From NCBI GenBank assembly GCA_008828725.1, contig MEHQ01002043.1, forward strand, positions 55,044 to 119,043: DNA of 64,000 nt, read 5' to 3'. The translations under genes and the position numbers were made by a program. The stretch is from Saccharina japonica (taxonomy: Eukaryota; Sar; Phaeophyceae; Laminariales; Laminariaceae). The notes below the pieces were generated by a model. That model saw nothing but the letters and a program-made list of their open reading frames with translations, did not search any database and was not told the DNA's origin. Positions 1 through 13,700 of the stretch are shown here, one piece after another. How positions within the stretch are numbered: the first letter of the stretch is position 1; each line of letters starts with the position of its first letter.

Positions 1-233
1 CGTCTCGAAAGGGATGCGTGGTCAATGGCCAAATGACTAAGGCAAGCAACAAATGAGTACGCCCCCCCCCCACCCTCCATGCGACTCGCCCAATACCTCA
101 CGGCGCTTCGCGCTTGGTGCAAGCAATGTCTGCCTGGTTGGTGAAAACCTAACGTACTCCGTCCCGGCATTGTAGGGATACGAGGGTCTATGGTCTTATG
201 ACTACGGCCGTGCACGACATGAGTACACCCCCC
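1..233 (+). repeat. Poly-C-tailed repeat, variant with an internal C-run
   Basis: Starts with a block (GATGCGTGGTCAATGG ... CAAATGAGTACG plus C-run) also seen at 18171 and 55209, then the common 3' half ending in poly-C. Cut by the window edge. Confidence 0.75.
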
Positions 234-385
234 CCCCCCTCCGTTGCCTTGGCCATCCTCGAGGAACCGCTTGCACACGACAGCTGTATGAGTGACTGGA
301 CCTACTCGAACGGGGTGGGACAAACATGCCCGTTACAAAGTGGAAGTTCCGGTTCGCCGCCCTCCCCCCCCCCCCCCCCCCCCCC

Positions 386-889
386 GGTGGGTTGGCGTCG
401 GTTGGCAACGACGCTGTAAAACACGCCACTCGCTGCGTGAGCTAGACAACCAGGGTGCCGTTTTTTTGTTATTTTTTTTTGGCGGTCACCAAAGCTGGCG
501 GTCGAGTAGATCATTTGTGCGGGGTGGAGAACCTTTGTTCCGCACAAGGGGAAATGGTCGTTTCACGTAGTGTTAATATGGTAAGGCGTCCGCGAGGCAG
601 TTACATAGTAAAACCCATTGCTGTCTCCGGAAGTGGCCACACCAGAAATTAAATTAACTCATTGAAGCTGTCGTCCATATGCAAGTCCGCCTCAGAGGCG
701 GTTCTTAGCAGGATGCAGCTCACCCTCCATGCGACTCGCCCAATACCTCACGGCGTTTCGCGCTTGGTGCAAGCAATGTCTGCCTGGTTGGTGAAAACCC
801 AACGCGCTCCGTCCCGGCATTGTAGGGATGCGAGGGTCTATGGTCATATGACTACGGCCGTGCACAACATGAGTACACCCCCCCCCCCT
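386..889 (+). repeat. Poly-C-tailed repeat, full-length
   Basis: Same start GGTGGGTTGGCGTCGG and poly-C end; directly preceded by another poly-C tract. Confidence 0.8.
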
Positions 890-1306
890 CCTGGCCCGCT
901 CCAACCCGCGCGCGTGCCAAGAAAAAGCACACACACACGCGTGCGCGCCTCGTACATCCATTATGAATCGTGTCACGGTAGAGAGATATAGCACATACCG
1001 CCTACAGTACATTGAACAATGTAGCACAACCATTGGGCGTACCGCACCGAAAGTTCAAGGTTGCCAGTCAACACCTTGTAGGGTTTTCTACATTGTTCGA
1101 TGTCTCCTCCACTATTCGCATTTTTTTTCACGCCCACGTTGCGCAAGGAGCGGGAAAGGAGGTCCCGGCCAACCTGTGCAAGAGCTCCTTAGCTACCATG
1201 GTTGAGTTGAGTTGAGTACCCCCCCCCCACCCCCCCGGGGTCAAAGAAGAAATATGTTTCGCTTGGAAAAAAGGGCAACCTCTATAGTAGCACAGCTTGA
1301 CACATA

Positions 1307-1570
1307 GCATCATCAATCATCAATCATCAAATCATCAAATCATCAATCATCACTCATCGATCATCAAATCATCAAATCATCAAATCATCAAACCATCAAA
1401 TCATCAAACCATCAAATCATCAAACCATCAAACCATCAAACCATCAAATCATCAAATCCTAAAAATCCTAAAAATCATAAAATCATCAAAATCATCAAGA
1501 TCATCAAAATCATCAAAATCATCAAAATCATCAAAATCATCAAAATCATAAAATCATAAAATCATCAATT
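1307..1570 (+). repeat. ATCATCAAA-type microsatellite
   Basis: Units AATCATCAA, AACCATCAA and AAAATCATC in succession. It lies next to WD40 exon 14. Confidence 0.9.
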
Positions 1571-1583
1571 AACCCCCCCCCAC

Positions 1584-1744
1584 CTTGATGCGCCCCCGGG
1601 TGTCCCCGACAACGACCTTCCTCCCCCTCGCTCCGAGACACATGGAGAAGAGCTCGCTTTTCTGGACCTCGGGTTCGTGCGGCTGCCTAGCATCCCCGCA
1701 AAGGAGTTCTCCCGTTGCCGCATCCCATACCTTCACCGCCCAAG
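1584..1744 (-). CDS. WD40/EF-hand gene exon 14 (last in window)
   Basis: 53 residues containing WAVKVWDAATGELL and a following strand KVVVGDTRGRIK. A long poly-T tract precedes the acceptor GAAAAG on the coding strand. It ends phase 0 at GTGGGG. No later exon is recognisable in 1-1583. Confidence 0.82.
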
Positions 1745-4700
1745 CTTTTCAAAGCAATGAAAAAAAAAAAAAAAGAGCGCGGGGTCTATGCATGTAAGAA
1801 AGGGCGAGAAGGACGGGGAGGGGGGGGGTGTGCTTCATTTTCATGCATGGCCGTAGTGGTATGACCATGGACCCTCTCATCCCTACAATGCCGGGACGGA
1901 GCATGCCGGGTTTTCACCGACCAGGCCGACATTTCTAGCGCCAAGCGCGAAGCGCCGTGAGGGGGGGGGGGGCATGCTGGCTATATGTAGCACTACTATT
2001 ACGCGGGACCATAGTAAATAGGACCTGTGGTGCACACAAAAACCTATATATTTAACTATTTTTACTCGCAATATTTGGTCCTATTTACTAGTGTTTACTA
2101 TGGGCACCCGTAATAGTGCATCACTAGCCCACCCGTATCACCCGGATGATAAGATAACACCCCCCCCCCCCCCCCCCCAATAACACCGTGTCCCTCTTTT
2201 CACAATAGTAGCTCGAGTCATTAGTTAAGTAATTCCGTCCACTACCTACCCCCTTGTACAGTAATTTTGTTATGTGTCGTCTCTTTTTTTTTTCTTTCTT
2301 CTATTTTTTCTTTAGTGTTTTCCCCCTGACCACCCCCGGTATGATACCGTGTTTTATTCCGACATGGTATGCCTCCGCCCCCGCCCCCGCCGGCGCCGCC
2401 GCCACTGCCGCCGTCGCCACCGCACCTGACGCGGTAGTGAAGGTGAGGTTGGTGCTGTTGAAGAAGGCGGACAGGACCACCGTCTCGTCCGTGAGGCCAT
2501 CGCACTCGTCCCGAAGAACCTAGGATGGTCCGCCAAATTCGCGGTATTGCAGGAACAACGACTTGGTGCATAGGCTAGATAGATAGTTGTGTTTTTTTGT
2601 GTTCTTCCTTTTATTGTTTTTGGTTTCCCCTTGGTTTTCTTCTTTTTTTTTGGGGGGGGGGAGGGAGGGGATGTTTAGGAGTGGTCAAAGTTAAAGGTAT
2701 TGCAGTTTAATGGGCTACTGCATTCCAATAGTCTACTGCATTCCAATAGCCTACTGTAGTCAATTAGGCTACTATATTACAATAGGCTACTGTAGTTTAA
2801 TAGTCGACTGTAGTCCGATAGGCTACTGTGTTCCAATAAACTACTGTAGTCCAATAGGCTACTGTATTCCAATAGTCTACTGCTGTAGTCCAATAGATAT
2901 TCCTGTTTTGGTTTCCCTTGGTTTATTTCTTCTTTTTTTGGGGGAATTGTTTTTCGAGTGGTCAATGTTGAAGGTCATGCTGCATCATTGTCGGATGGCA
3001 AACAGCACTATTAATACTAAAATACCCTAATATGATATATATCACCAGATATATACAATCATAGGTGGGAGGGGGGGGGGGGGTACTCATATCGTGCAGC
3101 CATACGCAAAGCTGGCGGACAAGGGACGAGGTGAGAAAACCCCCTACAATAGAGGTCGGACGCGAGGAGGAGGAGGAACCTAGCGGGCGGGACGTGCTTC
3201 CTCGGCATGACACACTCATCAAACGCGCGGGAGTTGATTGATGGACCGCGCGCCGTTAAAAAAATTTATAGGGAGCGGGACTGCGGGGTTGGACACGCGC
3301 GATTTTTTAAAAAGGGAGAGACTGTTTGTTACGCACAGGTACCACCGCACCATGCATATCCACAATATACCGACAGAGCGGGCGTCGCTGGAGGGCCTCG
3401 CGCCGTCTCTCTACGTATCCCCCTGGTGTAAAGCCTCGCATATCACTATGTACATACGAAGTAGATAGCTGCCCCGGTCTCTCACCTGGAAACTGTCGAC
3501 AGTCTTCCCGCCTACAAGAACCCGCTTGTGGGGGGGGCTCACCGTCATGCACGTGAGAAGAGGCTCCTGCATGGACAATCAAGACAGGCAAGGCAGGCAA
3601 GACAAGGCAAGACAAGGCAAGACAAAGGCGGCAATTATTTACCATAGTACCAGTGACCATCAACAGAGAGGAAGACGGGGCCCAACTCTACGCTTCGGCT
3701 TGCGAGGTAAATATATACCTGGTACTTCTTCTGTATACCTGTCCTGCTCTCGAGGGAGTCGTTTTTTTGGACCATAGCAGCGGCTTCGAAACGACTGACT
3801 GCTGTTTCCGGCACCGCGAATGGAATTGGATAACGTAAGGAACCGCGATTGGAGTTGCAAACCACACGGTTAAGGCGTGCGCGCGCGGGGGGGGGAAGGG
3901 GGGGGCGGGCTTCATGGACTCCTTCGAGCGCCATTTCGAAAACCAAGCAAACTTGAGACCGTAGCGGGGGGGGGGTGTACGTACTCATATCGTGCACGGC
4001 CGTAGTCGTATGACCATAGACCCTAGCATCCCTACAATGCCGGGACGGAGTACGTCGGGTTTTCACCAACCAGGCACCAACCAGGCAGACATTGCTTGCA
4101 CCAAGCGCGAAGCGCCGTGAGGTATTGGGCGAGTCGCATGGAGGGTGAGCTGCATCCTGCTAAGAAACGCCTGTGAGGCGCACCTTGCATGTATTTCTGT
4201 CATGCGGCATCGGTCGCCCCGATAGTCTAGTGGTACCCTCGAACGCTTCTAAGAGTTGATTTACGGAGTTCGAACCCCACGTGGGTCGGACTTTTGAGAT
4301 TATTTGCAAAAATAAATAAAAAACGGAATCAACTGCTGAGAGCGCCTATGAATAGTAGCGTGGGCGGGCACAATTCGATGGGAGTCGACGAGGGAAGAAA
4401 GAGCTGAAGTCTTCTAGCGATAAAAATGCAAGGCACGAACCGTAGTGGGGGAGGAGGGAGAGGAGCCTACTTTGTGACCCAGGATCTGAGTTACGACTAT
4501 TATACATCGGAAGGAGGGAGAAAGGAAGGGCGAAGATAATATGAGGGATGGAAAAAAAAAAAGTGCCGCAGTCGTATGACCATAGACCCTCGCATCCCTA
4601 CAATGCCGGGACGGAGCAAGTCGGGTTTTCACCGACCAGGAAGGTATTGCTTGCAACAAGCGCGAAGCGAAACGTGAGGTGTTAGATAGGCGAGTCGCAT

Positions 4701-7700
4701 GAAGGGGCACGTTTTTAGCATCAGGTCCTCAGAACCCTTCAACCTCTCAGCGCTCACAAAGAAAGTGTCATTTTTTATTGCACCAGACGCTTACGCAGAG
4801 GCCTCATTTATTTTGATGGTGGTGTCTAACACGCGGCTCCCGCGCGTGATCCGTCACCTACACCCCACTTCCCTACAGGAGGAGCGTATATCATGCGCGG
4901 AAAACACACACAAAAAGGGAAAAAAAAAACTCCCAATTGTGGGCGACACCGACCATCTTACCTACCCAGCATGGCCCGTCCCGTATGCAGCGGAGCCTTA
5001 CTCCACCGTCGAACGACCTCGTGAGAAACTCTGAGATGGACGTTTATGTAACGTATGTCTCGGAGGTTGGGGGGTTCGTTCCCTTTCAAGATTAAAAAAA
5101 AAAACAGACGCCCGCAGTCTTTTAAAAGCCACAGGGAAAACAAGACAGTGCCTCTTCACGGGCCGGGTCGCTTTTCACGGGCCGGGTCGCTTTTCACGGA
5201 AGCGCGCTCTTACTTGCTTCACGGTTTTTTTGACAAACACCGCCCGCAAACCTGCCACAGCAGCAGTTATTGGTTGTCTTCAGAGGGGTTCGTCGATGAA
5301 CACTGCTGTGCTGCGAGATAAGTTTCCTCTTCGACATAAAAAAACACCAGGGCTCTGTCTTCATGGGTCATGACTCCCACACGCGGATCGGGTTAGGAGG
5401 TTTCAAAAACATCTCACGGGTCGGGTCGTGGGTCGGGTCGGGTCGGGTCGGGTCGGGACGGGTCGGGTCGGCCAGGTTTTAAAACTCTCACTGGTCGAGT
5501 CAGATCATATTGACATCGGAATCTCAAACAATTCGCACCCATGCCCGGCCCGACCTAACCCGACCCGATCGAGGTCATATGTAGTAAATCATAATCCAAC
5601 AATACACCCAAAAACCACATACATACGTATATATCCCTCTATGTTTATTGACTATACTTGGTTCTAATTCCTATGTAGAATATATGTTCTCCCGGAATAA
5701 CATGACATCACGGTGATGTATATACTTACCAAAACTCTGAACGGAATTGTAAGGATCGTTGGAGTAAAATTCTGGAGACCCAAAAACCGCGTTACATTTC
5801 CGGCCAGAATGATATCATAGAGTGGCAGAGATATATGGTCATCCTTACGTTGTAGCTCAGGTACACCCCAACCCCCCACCTGAGCAGCAGCCCGGGCTAC
5901 TGCTTCGTGGGGACCGATGGGGTCGATGCTGTATGCGCGTAATCGTCTCTCTTACTCGTTTTATTTTTATTATGTAATCGTTCAGGTCTCAAAAGGGGGG
6001 TTCATTACGTGCCTCATTACAAGAGTGGTGGGATTCCGTTCGTTCGTTGCTTTTTCGTTCGTTGCTTTTATAGATATATTTATATACTTACCCGCGTGGC
6101 TGGCGAACTGCAATAGTTGGCCGGTTTCTTCGACACTCGTCCGTCCTCCCTCGGAGCTTTGGAAGTGAAGGTTTCCACGCACGAGAATGTCCGGAGGTCC
6201 CACAGCTTACAGTCTCCATCTTCGTCCGCTGTGATCAACTGCGTGTTTTTTTTTTGTTTTGCGTGTGGCGTTACGTTGCGCCGGGGAATCGCAGGGGCGA
6301 CCGGGGCGGGGTGAGGCGGGGGGCGTACGAGCAGAGCGGGGAGATAGAATGAGGCCCATCCATCCGTGGTTTAGCGCTTTTATGGAACTGCCTGCACCAA
6401 TCACTTCTTGGAGACGAGAACTACTTCACACGTCGGACAGACCATCTACAGATAGATCATCTACACATAGATCATCTACAGATAGATCACCTACAGAAAT
6501 ATCATCTACAGATAGATCATCTACAGAAATATCGTCTACAAATAGATCATCTACAGAGAGATCATCTACAGAGAGATCACGACCTAGATAATCTACAGAG
6601 AGGTCACGATCTAGATGATCTACAGATAGATCATCTACAGATAGATCATCTACAGAGATATCACGATCTACGTAGATCATCTAGATCTTAACCTTCCGTT
6701 GTGAGATGGTGTACATCATCTGTACAGTAGTGGTACAGGTTCAACCCGGTAAGTATTCATACATGATACGTAGATCGTGCGGATTGTACAGCTCCCACCC
6801 GGCAACATGAGCTAGATCATACAGATCATACAGATCATACAGATCAGGGATATGTCTTCCCTGAAATATCTAGATCATGAGGTTGGAATCGATGATCTGT
6901 AGATGATCTGTCCGGTGTATTGAACTGCTTGGGATTAGACTGGGATACGTTTTGCACCGGTGAAGGGGTTATATATAACCTACGTATATATCACGTAGCT
7001 TTCTCGCAAAATATGATAATATGTCGACCCCCGAATCGGTCGTACTCACAGCATACGTATCTATTAATTTGTGATAAAGTTTTCTTTTCAAAATGTCCAC
7101 GCAGCTACTGCAGTTCAAGAGGGGACTACTGGGAATCAAGCGGTGCTATTTTATCAATGCTACTCGTACAGCTTTTAACCGACACCGGCGCGTTTCACTG
7201 AAACCTAGCCAGAGGAAAGGAGAAGAGGGCGCTATCATCATCAGCGGTTTGGCGTGTAGTTGGTCGATCACTCTTCGGCGCGGAGTATGCCTTTTCTGCG
7301 TCCCCTATACAGACGGTACCAATACTCCGCGCAAAACAGCAAAACACTTGTATACCTACTCGCTAAGCTTATCCCTCGTCCACAGTATATGCACCTAAAG
7401 TTGCTCTATTAATCATTAAAATGATATCAGGCTAAGCACAGTGTTGTACCCTCCTACCGGGCTTCCGGTACTCCTTTCGCCCCCCCGCCCCCCATCACCC
7501 CTCCACTCATCACCTCCCCTCACACCTCCGTCTCACCCCACCCCCCCACCCCCCATCTGTGCTCATACGACTACGGCCATGCATGAATATAAGGTACACA
7601 ACCACCCCCGCAACCACAACGATAGCCAGCCCCCCCTTCATGCGACTCGCCCAACACCTCACGACGCTTCGCGCTTGGTGCTACGTAGCAATATCTGCCT

Positions 7701-10700
7701 GGTTGGTGAAAACCCAACGTGATCCGTCCCGGCATTGTAGGGATGCGAGGGTCTATGGTCATAAGACTACGGCCGTTCAAGACATTAGTACACCCCCCCC
7801 CCCCCCTCTCCCTGGGAGAGAGCTTGCAAATAGGCCTCCACCTGTGGTCTTGCTGTCCCCCTTTAGCACCGCCAGAAAGTTTTCGGCCGTCACATCCTCC
7901 CCAGCGTAAGACAGCTTGCAACCATCGTTCACGTCGTACCCGGCAACACCGCTTGGTGTTGGCTTGCTGGCGGCGCAAGAGACGAAGGAGGAGGGAGAGG
8001 GGAGGAGGGAGGAGGGAGGAGGGAGGAGGGAGGAGGGAGGAGGGAGGAGGGAGGAGGGAGGAGGGAGGAGGGAGGAGGGAGGAGGGAGGAGGGAGGAGGG
8101 AGGAGGGAGGAGGGAGGAGGGAGGAGGGAGGAGGGAGGAGGGAGGAGGGAGGAGGGAGGAGGGAGGAGGGAGGAGGGAGGAGGGAGGAGGGAGGAGGGAG
8201 GAGGGAGGAGGGAGGAGGGAGGAGGGAGGAGGGAGGAGGGAGGAGGGAGGAGGGAGGAGGGAGGAGGGAGGAGGGAGGAGGGAGGAGGGAGGAGGGAGGA
8301 GGGAGGAGGGAGGAGGGAGGAGGGAGGAGGGAGGGAGGGAGGGAGGGAGGGAGGGAGGGAGGGGAGGGACGGCATCTACGGTCTGATCTGATCTGGTATG
8401 GTCTGGTCTGCTTAGGCTGGGCGATGCAAGGGGCAAACGATCGCGAAATGATGTCACAAAAACAAAATTAGGCACCACCTCAGTCAGCTGTGAGATCGGA
8501 AATTTCGAGGAAAAATACCTAATCTTTGCAAAGCTGCGCGTGATCCTTCGATCGCGCGTGACACGGGGTGGAGATGTTTACACGACCCAAGGCGAGTGTC
8601 TGTGGTACGATGAGGTCTCGTATTGAAATAAGGACGTTGAGATCCATATCTATGTTGATTTTTACCTCTACGCTAATAAGTGTTGGGCACTGAAACAGAT
8701 GCCGGCGGTTGTATATATGTGGTTCATTACCGCAGCGACGAGACCTGGCTAAAAGGTCTTCTTGGGCGGGGCGAAGTGAAGGGCGATCGCGATTTGCATG
8801 TGACTCGGTTAGATCACGGTGCCTGCACAGGGAGGGGTGATCTCCGAGGCTGGCCGAGTTACAGTGCATAGCCGTACCATAGAGGCCACGCCTTTTGTTT
8901 TCCAACATAGACTCTTACTCGATTCGTCTACTCTCTGACCTGCATACATGGACCTACGATCACAGACGTGCTTCACATTAAACCGTCCTTTCCACCCATC
9001 GACACCCAGCACGCCCACGCGCAGTGCCTGTGTTGGTTTCCTTCATTTCCTAGAGAGATGTCAGGTCTGTGGTCGCAAAACTGCGAAACATAAACGAAAA
9101 TATGTCGCGTGTGTTGAGCGTACCGGGTACCAAACAAGCACAGATTTTCTTCCCCCCCATCCCATTTAATATCTTCGCCCTTCCTTTTCTCTCTCCTTCT
9201 TATGTTAGTCGTAACTCAGACCCAGGGTCACCAAGTAGGCGATTCTCCCTCCTCCCTCCCCACTACGGTTCGCGTGCCTTGATTTTTCATCGCGAGAAGA
9301 CTTCATTTTTCGTTTCTTTCTCTCGTCGACTCGCATCGAATTGCACCTACCTACCTACCTACCCACGCTGCTATATACGTAGGCGCTCTCAACAGCTGAT
9401 TCCGTTTTTTTTATGTAATTTTTGCAAATAAACTAGAAAAAAAAAGTCTGACCCACGTGGGATTCGAACTCACGACATCAACCCTGGCAGCGGTCGAGGG
9501 TACCACTATATAATAGTGGAGGGGGAGGAGGGGATGCAGTATACAGCCCCGACAAGACACAGGTGCTACTACTGTATACATAAATGGTGCACGTGTTTTG
9601 TTTTGTTTTTAATCCTCCGGCGGATGGGTAAAAAATAAAGCTTAAGCCCTCCCTTCACACTTCCACGTCTCACTACGTACGTGTCGTGTGTCAATTCACA
9701 CCATGCCCCCCTCGGAAGTATCAGCCCCTGCTGCCTACTACTCCGGAGACTTGAGCATGTTGACCCGGCCTGACCCCCGAACTAACCTTCGAATGCCCGA
9801 GCAGCGTAATCTTGAGCCCGCGCGCGTTGATGTCCCACAGCTTGACGGTGCGGTCCATGCTGCACGACGCCACCATGTCAGTGCCTGCCACAATAGGGCC
9901 GGGTTTTCACGAGATAAGTTTGCCAAGTATATTCAGGGATGATTGATAGGTAAATATAGGTGAATGGTATGATTGAGATAAGAGCTGCACGTTGATTGTC
10001 AGATGGCAAATATAATACTGCTGGGTGGGTGGGATGGTGTCAAGAGCTTCGTGACCAACTCTCCTCACGAGATTTCGGGAGCGAAGAAGAGAAGTGACCT
10101 CTCTGGGATATCAATTCTAAGACTTTCTGATCGAATCCGTGGTTCAATTATTATGGACCCTCCGATGCGATCGTCATTTTGCGGAATCATTCTTGAATAT
10201 AAGCGAAATATTCATCATAATTGGGAAACAAGTGCGTGTGTGTGAGTTCGTGTTGTGCCCTCACGACATTGGATGTGTAAATATAGTTTAGAGAACGTCC
10301 AGTATAATATTGGGCATCATACAGCAGTCTTTCCGTGCGACTCAGAGACGTTAACGTTTCACACCCCGGACAGGTCATGATCTAGATCATGTGTAGATCG
10401 TGATCTAGATTTTTCGGAACAGATGATCTGTATGACCTGTACGATCTGTATGATCTGTATGATCTGTATGATCTGTATGATATGTATGATCTGTATTATT
10501 TGTATGATATGTATGATCTGTGTGATCTGTGTGATCTGTATGATCTGTATGATCTGTATGATATGTATGATCTGTTTGATCTGTTTGATCTGTATTATCT
10601 CTATGGTCTGTATGATCTGTATGATCTGTTTGATCTGTATGATCTGCATGATCTGTATGATCTGTATGATCTAGCTCATGTTGCTGGGTGGGAGCCATAT

Positions 10701-13700
10701 AATCTGCATGATCTATGATACAGACAGTAGCAACACATGTTTCCGTGGCTGGGTCTGTACTATACACGCGGATCCTTGCACAACCTTTCACAACGGCAGG
10801 TGAGGAACTAGATCATCTAGATGATGATCTATCTGTAGATGATCTAGATCATGATCTATCAGATCCGATCCTGGAAACATTCACTAGATCATGCGGACCA
10901 CGAACAACACGGGTCCCACTCGGCAACATGACGAGCTAATAAATCCTACAAAATCGGGAACCACATTATCTGCCTTGAAATATCTATCGCAAGTCATTAT
11001 TAGGTGGGCATCGATGATCTGTACCATACAGATCATGATCTGTTCGCTCGAGGTGTGGAGCGTTCAGACTACAGACCAGGGAGGCGTTTTGTTCGCTTTT
11101 CATTCGTTTCTCACCGGACAATGCGGTGATGCCGAGCACCGCGTCCGTGTGCCCCCCGTCCCCGTCGAAAACGCCTGCTTCTCTGCAATTGCTGTACCCT
11201 ATCGTCCTGTTGGCGCAACGATTTCACCCGAGCGAGGGTTCCGAGGGTTTTTGTATACATTAGAGGGCATTGACGATAAATAAGTCAGTGTTGACTCGTA
11301 TATAGAAGTGAAGGCTTATTAATAGTAGGTTATACCACCCTAACCCCTACATAGAGATAATGTTTCGATGGAATGTTTCGGGACAGAGAAAGTAGGTTAT
11401 CCTTTCGAACAAATTAAGCATACCATGAAATAGTTTACTTTGTGAATTCGACTATACTCTGCGTACGTACTCAGTCAGCGCTGACTTAGTAGAACGAGTA
11501 GAAGCATATACGTAGCAAGTCATCCCTTGTGTTCAACGGTCAGAACCTACGGTAAAAACAAAAACCTATATAATTACCTAGTATTTGACTAACAAAATTT
11601 GGTCCTATTCACTATGGTTGTAGTGGTATGGGCTCGTAGCAAGGCCGGTAATTACCTCTGTATAGGTAATTGGTCCGTTCTCGTATAACTTGGATGGCAT
11701 TCGTATTCGGGGTGTTTATAATATCTGAGGGCCATACTTGAAGCCCGTCCGAGCAGCAGATGTCATCTGGCTCGGGGATTCATATAATAAGCTGCTTTTC
11801 TTCTACGCTTGACTCTACGGAAAGTGAGTAACACCAAGGATGCTGAATAGACAAACCTGCAAGGGGGATACTCTGTTGCCTCACCCAGTCTTTTAGTACA
11901 ATGTGGCGTCGTCGGCAGGACTCGAATCTACGCGTGAAATCACAATGGGTTTATGCTCCCTTAAAGTTTAAAAGAGATAAAGAGACTCGAACTCTCTACC
12001 AACTGAGTTATATCCCCACTAACATATTAAGGGCATATTGTTAGGTTGCTCAGGGGGTACGTGTTCAGCTTTAATTGTAAAAATAATTGATAAAACACGT
12101 ACCCCTTTGAGCAAATTGAACCCAAACACATTTGGGCGTATTGGGAGTTGAACCCAAGACCCTCGGATTAAAAGTCCACCACTCTAACCAACCGTTCCAA
12201 TTTATTCCCTTAGCCCTTCGGGTTCCACTTTTATTTCAGTATACCTTTTTTGGGGTAAGTTAGCCTGTGACCACGGGAATCGACCGTGTCAAGTGTTGGA
12301 TTAGTACGGACAGATGGAGGTACTGGATAGAGAGACCGGCACGGTTTTTAATGTGAAGACAACAACAACAACAACCACTCGGGCACGTCGACAGTCACCC
12401 AGTCGTATCACATGGTCCCCCGTATTATTATCGGGGGCCATAGTAAATAGGACCAAAATTTGTATAGTAAATATAGGTAAATATAGAGGTTTTCGTATGT
12501 ACCGTAGGCGTTATTTACTATAGCCCTCCGTAATAGTATTATTGTCGTTATTATATTTGCCACCCGATAAATGTCTAGCGTATAGTATAAGCTTCAACGT
12601 TGATCACTCATAAATTGAAGTACACTCCCCCCCCCCCCGCTTTCAGTCAACGTATTTGCACGGCCCAATGGACTTCGCGAAAACGCTGAAACTGCGATTT
12701 CGTGTACGTAGCGGACCTGGACCTGCCAGAAAGAAGAAAGAAGGTGTACCAGTAGCCGGGAGGGAGGAGGAAGAAGTAGATGCACAGATATGATGCCTAT
12801 GTGGCAAAGCAATAGAGAGTAGAATCCACGTAGTGGGAGAAAGTGAAAGGTACAAGGAGGAACGGGATGTGTTAGAGGAGGGAACGAGGAAAATAGAAAA
12901 TAGGCGCAATGTGACATGGAGAAGTTTGGTACAGTAGATAGTAGCGAGAAAACGATCGCTATCTTAGGAGATACATGGCGGCCAAAGNTATTCTTCTTCT
13001 TCTTCTTCTTCTTCTTCTTCTTCTTCTTCTACTCCTATTCTTCTTCTTCTTCTTCTTCTCCTTCTTCTTCTTCTTCTTCTTCTTATTTAACCGACCCGTC
13101 AGCAATACTTTGTTTCGCCAGAAAGTGGCACCGGGTTGCTCTTTCATTTTTTCTCAGGTATATAGAGTTCCTGTACTGTAATCAAGTGCGAAGCCCCGGC
13201 CAAAAGTATGTGCAAAACTCCATCGTAGCAATTATCCAATGACGTGTTACTACATACATACCCCACCAGCGAAAACAAAACGAACATATATATCTACATG
13301 CAGCATGTATCTTGCGGGGCAATAGGTTTGCGGGGCAATGAAACTGTCTTGCTCCCAAAATATCTATCGATCATTGGTTAGGCATACAATATTATCCGAC
13401 GCGTTATTATATGATCTGATCTGATCTGATCTGATCTGGTGTGGTCTGGTCTGATCTGATCTGGTATGGTCTGGTCTGCTTAGGCTGGGCGATGCAAGGG
13501 GCAAACGATCGCGAAATGATGTCACAAAAACAAAATTAGGCACCACCTCAGTCAGCTGTGAGATCGGAAATTTCGAGGAAAAATACCTAATCTTTGCAAA
13601 GCTGCGCGTGATCCTTCGATCGCGCGTGACACGGGGTGGAGATGTTTACACGACCCAAGGCGAGTGTCTGTGGTACGATGAGGTCTCGTATTGAAATAAG

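Larger units (their letters stand above)
8380..12987 (+). repeat. Duplication A, copy 1 (4.6 kb)
   Basis: Matches 13448-18055 at a constant offset of 5068 bp with only a handful of substitutions (for example near 10650 and 11577). It starts within GATCTG repeats and ends at the base before the single n at 12988. It carries WD40 exons 8-10, a SINE, a minisatellite and an organelle-like tRNA segment. Confidence 0.95.

Noticed and set aside
4211-4292. Functional tRNA gene
   Set aside because: The acceptor stem does not pair and the sequence continues into a SINE body with an A-tail.
6430-6675. CRISPR array
   Set aside because: Contiguous 15-bp tandem units without unique spacers, in eukaryotic DNA.
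7719-8471. 250-codon and 233-codon open frames on both strands over the GGGAGGA array
   Set aside because: Produced by a heptamer repeat that is open in several frames; only the legumain piece at its edge looks like real protein.
10405-10791. Long DHTDHTDH and QIIQII open frames
   Set aside because: Pure translations of the 9-bp GATCTGTAT array.
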